Source: Paenibacillus_F chitinolyticus_A
Lineage (GTDB): Bacteria; Bacillota; Bacilli; Paenibacillales; NBRC-103111
DNA: 64,000 bases
Direction of reading: 5' to 3'
Assembly: GCF_045038035.1 (NCBI RefSeq)
Contig: NZ_CP173427.1
Span: forward strand, 5,642,001 to 5,706,000
Part shown: in pieces, positions 46,701-52,418 of the stretch
How positions within the stretch are numbered: position 1 is the stretch's first letter
Layout: every line of letters starts with the position of its first letter
Notes under the pieces: model-generated
The model's input: the letters and a program-made list of their open reading frames with translations, nothing else
What the model was told of the DNA's origin: nothing
The model's database searches: none
Program-made: the position numbers and the translations under genes

Positions 46701-46916
46701 AATGTGCCGTTCGAGCTGGATACCCGCGAGAGCGGCGCCTGGAAGCTCAATTTGCAGGCGGCCGGTCTGCAGCAAATCAAGATCTACAGCCCGTCCGGGC
46801 TGACGATACCGGGAAATCCGGCAGATATCAAGCTTGAACAGGATGCGGCAACCGGCATGTATACACTTACGCGTTACGGAGATAAGACGACCATAAGCCT
46901 GTCTCTTAAAAAATAA
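43731..46916 (+). CDS. Large membrane-anchored FG-GAP repeat protein at the head of the Dlt-like cluster
   Basis: A protein of about 1061 residues that I cannot name. Residues 1-25 form a signal anchor (KKRTAIAVFCLAALLLAVGAA). Residues 30-300 look like a glutamine-amidotransferase-type fold (YATGGDRYDTAAFEQF, a nucleophile-lacking ThuA/BPL-like domain), which is inference. Four to five FG-GAP/VCBS calcium-binding loops follow: DINGDGKEALLAG near 420, DWNADGKIDLLVS near 491, GDLRGQGFPDLIVG near 540, DMDGDGRADLVVG near 598 and DVNHDGVVDLIVG near 658, suggesting a beta-propeller outside the membrane. The segment after them (EIALHKQAFEKLGLPWTMTGTNQHTW) recalls polysaccharide-deacetylase barrels but the metal motif is not clear. 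I chose TTG 43731 for the start because GAGGG lies 6 bases upstream. It may handle or carry an envelope polymer. Confidence 0.6.
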   Translation: MSKKRTAIAVFCLAALLLAVGAAAFLTGKKEQVRLLYATGGDRYDTAAFEQFRQSLAANLELERKPMDEVSARKLQSYDAVVPDPELANIPDNGYIQKLQDYVQNGGHLLLDNAFASKFPADFLGAYQTQLIAPPQAKPQFQYPAVPVNAQGMQEVIKLFSDNFFKRETMENLPGFYWGYGLDPSTAQPLVTLNGQALVAVNKVGKGTVLLSSTFLPNRYFITGYDLQSGMDPAQGFGSLAAKYDQQRSLKPGTAYFDKKDLKLEPYFNFAFSAANAQFRTEFVTYVSKETFGYSVTKVLGPYGRPAMSYQNHFEAMPAFKDKEAIQWAELTKKYNQIPSFSLVRSAFYWGQWKESVSVHLNGGSNEKPQFSGESPASYYSSGMHLQSEEGAIRLAEYPDYKSLADPVEGPYRLVPAFADINGDGKEALLAGSSDGYVYVYPNLGPKPEAYERDPAPGGLKLPDVYGKPEKLLLTNGQPLKTGPHASVHAVDWNADGKIDLLVSDATGAVQIALGQGGGRFATPTALQDPSGPIKVPGPALAAAGDLRGQGFPDLIVGDADGKVRVYRAPQAGALRLSAGAVVADVGAKYAAPSVRDMDGDGRADLVVGSNEGDLRVFRQESGGTFTAQGSVNGATLNQMGTNALVGGHNSVPVWHDVNHDGVVDLIVGQLEFGSPVPVDSPAFPYKAELQEFLQYTKQNHLELYPHIYVHNFVSDAQEKQEIALHKQAFEKLGLPWTMTGTNQHTWRINFPDRLQTLRNENEQGIWFNFGFTPSHTPTEPRLGTDYIWGLPFLLTKDKSGSGQPMLIYTPAPVLRKTGESSTVDIYDSYIKRDMPIDYFEHIEYHFPARVGELEEFASFLDDIRNQYDYNFMTETQMARSFLTTLTTQVTVKRTWADYIMDEVKDRISGKGLHLSLTIGADTSAVPKQAAEYANTPGVVVEKGEKYAPYSLAAKSDVYTERGGKLYLGLAREAQLHIGKPAGEAHIVRANVPFELDTRESGAWKLNLQAAGLQQIKIYSPSGLTIPGNPADIKLEQDAATGMYTLTRYGDKTTISLSLKK

Positions 46917-46950
46917 CCGGAGGGGCCGGTTAACGCCGTCCCGCTCCCGA

Positions 46951-46993
46951 GTACAGCCGGTGCCTGCCGTTCCTACGGCCCATCCGGCTGTAC
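46951..46993 (+). other. Intercistronic hairpin between the FG-GAP gene and the carrier protein gene
   Basis: GTACAGCCGG (46951-46960) and CCGGCTGTAC (46984-46993) are perfect complements and enclose GCCGT/ACGGC. There is no good T tract, so it may set the ratio of the large protein to the downstream genes by attenuation or mRNA processing instead of stopping transcription. Confidence 0.55.
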
Positions 46994-47039
46994 GCCTTCT
47001 TTACACCAATCTATTCCTGCCTGGGAGGCCCGACTGACT

Positions 47040-47291
47040 ATGGAAGAAATCATAAAGCAGCTGGAAGAACACATCAGAAGCCGTTATGAGATTGAAGAAG
47101 ACGACGACGATTTCGGCGTAGACGTTCATCTGTTCGATTACGGCTTTATCGACTCGATGGGCGCCACGGCGCTGATCGCTCATATCGAGCAAACGTACGG
47201 CATTCAAGTGACGAACCAGGATCTTATGCTGTACCCGATGAACACCGTTCGCGAGATCGCTCAATTCATTTCCACGAAAACCGGGAGGTAA
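47040..47291 (+). CDS. Acyl carrier protein, DltC-like
   Basis: An 83-residue carrier protein of the Dlt-like cluster. The phosphopantetheine attachment serine is S39 in GFIDSMGATAL; the DSMG motif is shared with DltC (LLDSMGTV). The helices around YEIEEDDDDFG and IEQTYGIQV fit a carrier-protein fold. Its partner is the amino acid:carrier protein ligase, which starts 4 bases after its stop. A GGGAGG lies 11 bases upstream of the start. No ACP synthase is nearby, so the general enzyme must supply the arm. Confidence 0.88.
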   Translation: MEEIIKQLEEHIRSRYEIEEDDDDFGVDVHLFDYGFIDSMGATALIAHIEQTYGIQVTNQDLMLYPMNTVREIAQFISTKTGR

Positions 47292-47295
47292 CACC

Positions 47296-48489
47296 ATGGA
47301 ATGCAAAATATCGCTGGAACGGCTTTCCGAAAGCCAGCACGGACAGGTTAAATACGCATCCGCTTTCGTGGATGAGCACATTCAGGAAATTTCCCTCGAA
47401 GACGGCTATCTCCGGATTGTTCATACGTCCCCGAACGGCGACGAGGCGATTCGCGAACGTGTTGAGCGTCTTATCGAACGCTTCTCCAAGGGCGACTTCG
47501 GCTTTAAAGAAAACGTCCTGTTCCGCAACGAAGTTTCCGTTCCATACAGCGGCGACATTATCCGCGAACTCGTGGAAAGCAAGAGCATTAAGGTGCTGGA
47601 GCCGGGCCTGTTTATTTTCCGCGAGCCGTTCTCCTCTCTCATGCGCTTTCTCGACTATTCGTTCGTTACGAAGATTGCGAACCGCTTCCAGGTGAAGGAA
47701 GAGTCTTACCCGGCCGTGATTCACTCCGAGACCTTGAACAAAACGAATCACTTCACTTCGTTTCCGGAGCACATCCATTTCCTCACGCACCTGCGCGAAG
47801 ATTTGGATGTGATCGAATCCTTCTCCGACTCAATCCGTGCTACCGGCGGCTGGAAGGACGAGCTTCCGCTCGATCTGAACGCCACCATGCCGAAGCCGAA
47901 ATTTACGATGAACCCGTCCACGTGCTACCACTGCTATGAAGGCCTGCAGGGTGAGACTCTCGAAGGAGACGGAATCGTAGTAACGGCTGTCGCGAAGTGT
48001 CACCGGTTCGAGTCTAAGAACCACACCGATTTCGGCCGCCTGCTCGATTTCTCGATGCGGGAAATTATTTTTGTGGGAAAACCGGATTTCGTGAAGGAAA
48101 ATCGCCTGAAATCCATCGAATACATTAAAGAGCTTGCCGTAGAGTGGGAAGTGGACAGCTTGCTTGAAATTGCGAACGATCCGTTTTTCACCAACGATTT
48201 TCAGGTAAAAGCGTCCTTCCAGCGCAACCAGGAGATGAAATACGAGTTGCGTTTGACGATTCCTTATCTGGACAAGTCCATCGCCTGCAGTTCCGTAAAC
48301 TTCCACAGCAACACTTTCGGCAACGCCTTCGACATCAAAGTAGGCAAACGTGCCGCCGTTACCGGCTGCGTAGGATTCGGCATCGAGCGCTGGGCGTTCG
48401 CATTCCTTGCTCAATACGGCATGGATGAAGCCGACTGGCCGGCGTCTTTCCGTGAGCAGTACCATGTTTGGCAACAAAAATCCCTATAA
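47296..48489 (+). CDS. Amino acid:[carrier protein] ligase (SerRS-like class II synthetase homologue)
   Basis: A 397-residue enzyme, likely to activate an amino acid with ATP and load it on the phosphopantetheine of the carrier protein next door. It has the class II catalytic core without a tRNA-binding domain. Expected zinc ligands are C210 (in STCYHCYEG, with C213 nearby), E256 (SMREIIFVG) and C358 (VTGCVGFGIERW). Motif 2 is CHRFE at 235-239 and motif 3 is GFGIERW at 360-366. Known relatives load glycine or alanine onto carrier proteins. The substrate here cannot be told from sequence. The residues before about 190 are less conserved and make it somewhat longer than the known roughly 320-350 residue ligases. 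It takes the position that DltA has in dlt operons. Confidence 0.82.
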   Translation: MECKISLERLSESQHGQVKYASAFVDEHIQEISLEDGYLRIVHTSPNGDEAIRERVERLIERFSKGDFGFKENVLFRNEVSVPYSGDIIRELVESKSIKVLEPGLFIFREPFSSLMRFLDYSFVTKIANRFQVKEESYPAVIHSETLNKTNHFTSFPEHIHFLTHLREDLDVIESFSDSIRATGGWKDELPLDLNATMPKPKFTMNPSTCYHCYEGLQGETLEGDGIVVTAVAKCHRFESKNHTDFGRLLDFSMREIIFVGKPDFVKENRLKSIEYIKELAVEWEVDSLLEIANDPFFTNDFQVKASFQRNQEMKYELRLTIPYLDKSIACSSVNFHSNTFGNAFDIKVGKRAAVTGCVGFGIERWAFAFLAQYGMDEADWPASFREQYHVWQQKSL

Positions 48490-48500
48490 AGAGTGATCGT

Positions 48501-49406
48501 GTGAACATACTCGCTTTTTTCAAGAAGAACAGCTTCGTTCTGGGGCTGCTTCTTATTTTTGTGGTCGCTGAAGCTCTCGTCATGTGGTGGAATCCTCTGG
48601 AGACGAGCCGCCGGTTCGGCAAGGACGACTTTACGAAGACGCTCTACCATCACGGCTGGTCGCGCAGCGGAGCCGTATTTTACGGCAATTCCTCCGTTAC
48701 GGGGGCTTATATCGAGGAGAAGTCGGCAGCCAAGCTGGTCGAAATGGGCTTATCCTACGGGAAGCTGACGGATTTGCAGCAGATTCTTCAGCGCGGCCTG
48801 TACACCGTGAAAGATGAGCTGGTAATCGGAATCGATGTGCATACGCTGCTGGACAAAATGGAAACCGACTACCGGTTTCCGTGGAACAAGCCTTGGTACA
48901 AACCGTACGTATACGCGTACCGGGCGGACTTTCTGGATGCGGGTAAGGAACTGGTCCGCAATCTGGCTTTTCGGGGGAGTCTCGCTTATGAGCCCCGCTG
49001 GATCGACAAGGAACTTTATCACGGTTACGCTACAGAAGAGGCGATGACCAAAAGCTGGGCCCGGTACGAGAAGGATTACAACTGGATGACGCTCAAGGAC
49101 ATGCGGGACAATCTGGACGCGCTCCAGTGGATACTGGGTTACAGCCGGGAGAAAGGGGTCCCGCTCCGCGTCGTTTGGATGCCGTTCCGCCAGGATCACG
49201 CAAAGCCTCCTTACACCGCTGCCATGAAACAGGAAGTGAATGCGCGTCTTAAAGCCGCGGACGTTCCCGTGCTTGATCTCATGGACCGCTACGAGCCCAA
49301 GTACTTTCACGACCTCGTACACCTTAACCGGGAGGAAGGGGCTCCCCTGTTTACGAAGGAGGTTGACGAATGGCTGCTTTCTTTAAGAAAACCTTCGAAA
49401 TCCTGA
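48501..49406 (+). CDS. DltD-like SGNH-fold protein
   Basis: A membrane-anchored protein of about 301 residues. Residues 1-29 (AFFKKNSFVLGLLLIFVVAEALVMWW region) form a signal anchor, the rest is extracellular. The SGNH serine motif is GNSSV (S64 or S65) and the C-terminal motif is DLVHL with D271 and H274, which form the Ser-Asp-His triad in DltD. DltD moves D-alanine from DltX to lipoteichoic acid, so this protein would transfer the amino acid to the final acceptor. I chose the GTG at 48501; an alternative TTG at 48468 overlaps the ligase gene by 22 bases. The gene stop overlaps the microprotein start region. Confidence 0.8.
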   Translation: MNILAFFKKNSFVLGLLLIFVVAEALVMWWNPLETSRRFGKDDFTKTLYHHGWSRSGAVFYGNSSVTGAYIEEKSAAKLVEMGLSYGKLTDLQQILQRGLYTVKDELVIGIDVHTLLDKMETDYRFPWNKPWYKPYVYAYRADFLDAGKELVRNLAFRGSLAYEPRWIDKELYHGYATEEAMTKSWARYEKDYNWMTLKDMRDNLDALQWILGYSREKGVPLRVVWMPFRQDHAKPPYTAAMKQEVNARLKAADVPVLDLMDRYEPKYFHDLVHLNREEGAPLFTKEVDEWLLSLRKPSKS

Positions 49407-49480
49407 TTTATGTAGGAATGCTTTATTTGGTGCTCGTTTATTTTACCGGGCAAGGTTTGTTTATTTACGAAGGGTTTTAG
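49370..49480 (+). CDS. DltX-like microprotein with C-terminal FIYEGF
   Basis: A 36-residue membrane protein. It has a basic N terminus (FFKK), one membrane helix (about residues 9-25), and ends in GLFIYEGF, with Y33 four residues from the C terminus. DltX proteins of dlt operons are also single-helix microproteins whose conserved C-terminal motif contains a tyrosine reported to carry D-alanine between DltB and DltD. The start is supported by GAAGGAGG, 7 bases before the ATG. It overlaps the end of the DltD-like gene by 37 bases in another frame and lies 76 bases upstream of the MBOAT gene. It is too short to be found by usual length cut-offs. Confidence 0.85.
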   Translation: MAAFFKKTFEILIYVGMLYLVLVYFTGQGLFIYEGF

Positions 49481-49556
49481 CTCCAGCCTCTTGGGGCTTT
49501 ACCTGTCCGCTTATGTATCGACCCACTCATTCTCCGTCCGTTGAAGGAGTCCTGTT

Positions 49557-50708
49557 ATGTTTTATTTGAACATGAACGCGCTGCTCGCCATGTGCGGCAT
49601 GGTGTTCGTGCTGATGGCGACGAGAAAGTGGCCGCAGAACAAACGCATCCTGATGCTGCTGTTCAACCTCGGCTTTCTTTTTCTGTGGAGCGGCAAACTG
49701 TTTGCGTTCTATATCGCCTATACGCTGCTTAATTATATATTCTTCGTCTATTTGTGCCGTACGCCCGTCTGGCAGAAATTCGCGTTCGCGCTGTTCATTC
49801 TCGCCAACATAGGCGCCGTAATCCTGTTTCACATGCTCGGCAAGCAGGGCTCGGTTTCACTCCTGGCAGACGGCGTGATGACTCTCGGCATCATGTTCAA
49901 CGTTCTAAAAATTATCGATGCGCTGTATTTCGCTTATTTCTTCGGCAAAGACGGCCAAGCCAAGGTTATCGACTACGTGAACTATATTTTGTTCGTCCCC
50001 ACTTTTACTTCGGGACCGATCTTAAAGTTCCGGGATTTCATGGCCGATGTGAAAGTGCCGTACAAAGTGGATGCCCCCCAGTTTGAGGCGGGCGTCAAGC
50101 GGATTATTTTGGGCCTTTTCAAAAAAGTCGTCGTGGTCGTCTGGATGACCGATCTGTTCAACAAAGTGATGGACCAGGAGCTTCATACCCATCAGAGCCT
50201 TTTCTTGATGATCTGGTTCTACCTGATGATTTACATGGACTTCTCGGGCTATTCGGATATCGCCGTCGGCTTCGGCCGTCTGATGGGCTTCACGATTCCC
50301 GAAAACTTCAAGAAACCGTTCCTCTCTCCCACTCTTACTCAGTTTTGGCGCAATTGGCATGCCACCTTGGGAGATTGGTTCCGCGATCATATCTTCATTT
50401 TCTTTTCCCGCAAAACGCCATCCAAGCTCATGACCGCCGGTCTTTCGATCTTCATTATGACGCTGATGGGACTGTGGCACGGCTTCTCGTGGCTGTTTCT
50501 GATTTACGGGGTTTATCACGGGGTCATTATCGCGATCGAGAACCTGCTTGGCAAGACGACCGTCATCCGCAGAAAGGTTTCCAAGCCTTACTTCTACATG
50601 CGATGCCTGCTGACCCAAGCTCTTGTCGTCGCTGCCATTATCATTAATTTGAATAACCCCGACGTGGTTATGCGCATTTACAAAGGTCTTTTCCATCTCC
50701 CCTTTTAA
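49557..50708 (+). CDS. DltB-like MBOAT acyltransferase
   Basis: A 383-residue multi-pass membrane protein of the MBOAT family, closer in length to DltB (about 400) than to alginate acetylases. It shows the FWRNWHATLGDWFRDHIF motif (about residues 262-279) and GLWHGFSWLFLIYGVYHG (about 305-322), with H308 as the likely catalytic histidine. It would take the aminoacyl group from the carrier protein through the membrane to the DltX-like microprotein. AAGGAG lies 7 bases upstream of the ATG. The last gene of the cluster. Confidence 0.9.
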   Translation: MFYLNMNALLAMCGMVFVLMATRKWPQNKRILMLLFNLGFLFLWSGKLFAFYIAYTLLNYIFFVYLCRTPVWQKFAFALFILANIGAVILFHMLGKQGSVSLLADGVMTLGIMFNVLKIIDALYFAYFFGKDGQAKVIDYVNYILFVPTFTSGPILKFRDFMADVKVPYKVDAPQFEAGVKRIILGLFKKVVVVVWMTDLFNKVMDQELHTHQSLFLMIWFYLMIYMDFSGYSDIAVGFGRLMGFTIPENFKKPFLSPTLTQFWRNWHATLGDWFRDHIFIFFSRKTPSKLMTAGLSIFIMTLMGLWHGFSWLFLIYGVYHGVIIAIENLLGKTTVIRRKVSKPYFYMRCLLTQALVVAAIIINLNNPDVVMRIYKGLFHLPF

Positions 50709-50740
50709 TGGGAGGCAGATGGGAAGACCTTTTTATTTTT

Positions 50741-50802
50741 CGGAAATGAAGCAGGCCGGGTTTCCCTGGCGGAACTTGTTTCCGCGGCCCGCTTCATTTC
50801 CG
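50741..50802. promoter_or_regulatory. Long inverted repeat overlapping the isomerase promoter
   Basis: CGGAAATGAAGC (50741-50752) is complementary to GCTTCATTTCCG (50791-50802), with further GGCC/GGCC and GCGGAA/TTCCGC pairing inside. No T tract follows. The right arm covers the -35 region of the next promoter, so it may be an operator, or an mRNA 3' hairpin for the MBOAT transcript. Confidence 0.5.
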
Positions 50803-50821
50803 GGCAAAGCGGTGATATAAT
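50793..50821 (+). promoter_or_regulatory. Promoter of the isomerase-like gene
   Basis: TATAAT at 50816-50821 preceded by TGA makes an extended -10. The -35 (TTCATT, 50793-50798) is poor. Its presence shows that the following gene is not part of the Dlt-like operon. Confidence 0.55.
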
Positions 50822-50865
50822 GAGTGTACGCGCGTTCTTTTTATAATCCGTGGAGGTGTACAAAA

Positions 50866-51834
50866 ATGAAACTAGGCGTGTTTGCCGTCCTTTTCGGACA
50901 AAAACCTCTAGAAGAAGCACTCGATTACATTGCAGAAAAAGGCCTTGAAGCCGTTGAAATCGGTACCGGCGGTTACCCGGGCAATGCTCACTGCAAGCCC
51001 GAAGAACTGCTTGCCGACGAAAGCAAGCTAAAGGCATTTAAACATGCGTTCGACTCCCGCGGCCTGACGATTTCCGCGCTCAGCTGCCACGGTAACCCGC
51101 TTCATCCTCAAAAGGCGGTAGCCAAACAGTTCCACGACGATTTTATCCGTACGCTAGAACTGGCTGAAAAGCTTGAAGTCCCTGTCGTAAACGGATTTTC
51201 CGGCTGCCCGGGCGATCACGAGGATGCCAAATATCCGAACTGGCCCGTAGCTCCCTGGCCGAACGATTTCCAGGAGATTCTCGACTGGCAGTGGACGAAT
51301 AAAGTTATCCCTTACTGGACCGAAACCGGTAAATTCGCTTCGGACCGCGGCGTGAAAATCGCCCTTGAGCTGCACGGCGGTTTCTCCGTTCATACACCGG
51401 GCACCCTGCTCCGTCTGCGTGAAGCGGCCGGTGAAGTAATCGGCGCGAACCTGGATCCGAGCCACATGTGGTGGCAGGGGATCGACCCGGTTCAAGCCGT
51501 TCAAATTCTCGGCCGTGAAAATGCGATCCATCATTTCCATGCCAAGGATACTTCGATCGATCCGATCAACGTGAATAAGCACGGCATCACGGATATGCAG
51601 TCCTACTCGCTTATGCTGGATCGCGCTTGGCAGTTCCGTACCGTCGGCTACGGCCACGATATGAAGACATGGGCGGATATCATCAGCGCCCTGCGTCTGG
51701 TCGGTTACGACTACGTCGTGAGCATTGAGCACGAAGACGGGCTGATGTCGGTTAACGAAGGCTTCACGAAAGCCGTCGAGAACCTGCAGCAAATTCTTAT
51801 CAAAGAACCGCTCGGCGACATGTGGTGGGTGTAA
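50866..51834 (+). CDS. Xylose-isomerase-like TIM-barrel sugar phosphate isomerase/epimerase
   Basis: A 322-residue AP-endonuclease-2-fold protein (IolE/IolI/Hyi-like family). It begins KLGVFAVLFGQKPLEEALDYIAEKGLEAVEIGTGG, contains the active-site sequences LSCHGNPLHP (about 71-80), GANLDPSHMWWQGIDPV (about 201-217), HFHAKDT (about 233-239) and SIEHEDG (about 285-291). Metal ligands of the family are E, D, H and E residues in these motifs. The substrate is unknown; a cyclitol or ketohexose is likely. The ATG at 50866 has GGAGGTG upstream. Confidence 0.88.
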   Translation: MKLGVFAVLFGQKPLEEALDYIAEKGLEAVEIGTGGYPGNAHCKPEELLADESKLKAFKHAFDSRGLTISALSCHGNPLHPQKAVAKQFHDDFIRTLELAEKLEVPVVNGFSGCPGDHEDAKYPNWPVAPWPNDFQEILDWQWTNKVIPYWTETGKFASDRGVKIALELHGGFSVHTPGTLLRLREAAGEVIGANLDPSHMWWQGIDPVQAVQILGRENAIHHFHAKDTSIDPINVNKHGITDMQSYSLMLDRAWQFRTVGYGHDMKTWADIISALRLVGYDYVVSIEHEDGLMSVNEGFTKAVENLQQILIKEPLGDMWWV

Positions 51835-51846
51835 CTAAACAAAAAG

Positions 51847-51881
51847 AAAAGCCTCTTATCGGAAGATAAGGGGCTTTTCTT
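51847..51881 (+). terminator. Terminator downstream of the isomerase-like gene
   Basis: AAGCCTCTTATC and GATAAGGGGCTT form a 12-pair stem with a GGAA loop, followed by TTCTTC. It is 12 bases past the stop codon. Confidence 0.8.
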
Positions 51882-51912
51882 CATGCGCTGCATATTTGTA
51901 AGCGGCAGCTTG

Positions 51913-52113
51913 TTACCAGCCTTTGATCATGACGACATCCATGAAAAGGAATACAACCAAGCTAACCAACGCAAATGCGATCGCGAAAACGTTTTTTCTT
52001 TTGGCCGCGAACAGACGGACCAGACCGATTGCGATCAGGATCGTAAAAATGATCACAAATGGATCGAATCCGGAAAAACTGGATGCTTGTGCTGCCTCTT
52101 CTGCAAATAACAT
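51913..52113 (-). CDS. DUF2759 small membrane protein
   Basis: A 66-residue protein with two membrane helices (about residues 18-37 and 42-61), joined by the basic KRKN turn, and an acidic N terminus. The DUF2759 family is widespread in Bacillales and has no known function. An AGGTCTCTC sequence on the reverse strand upstream includes a weak ribosome binding site. The gene is divergent from the reductase gene. Confidence 0.7.
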   Translation of the reverse strand: MLFAEEAAQASSFSGFDPFVIIFTILIAIGLVRLFAAKRKNVFAIAFALVSLVVFLFMDVVMIKGW

Positions 52114-52418
52114 TGTGAGAGACCTCCTTCATTTATCCAACCAGGTAACTTAACGAAATAGCCTTTTACTCTCTATGTTAGCTCTATCGGAGTGAAGATG
52201 CAAGGCCCTAGTCTTGATGTTAACAAGTTTGTCACGATTTATTCATTTCTATGAATAGGGAGGGTAATTATAAACAAAACCTGTCTCTTTCATAATAATT
52301 GTTTATACCAGCTTTTGCCCTGTACGGATTTACGCCCTGACCTAAATATGATACGATCAACCTATCCTATATCACACTTTTTCTATCGGAATTACGTATA
52401 AAAAGGGAGGTCCCACAC
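52114..52418. other. Divergent region between DUF2759 and the reductase
   Basis: A 305-base AT-rich gap. A possible rightward promoter is TTTACG (about 52328), 17 bases, TACGAT. I see no coding frame and no clear operator. Confidence 0.45.

Noticed and set aside
44283..46775. An 830-residue frame antisense to the FG-GAP protein gene
   Set aside because: GC-rich shadow of the real gene; no ribosome site or family motif, and the forward frame has a promoter, signal anchor and calcium loops.
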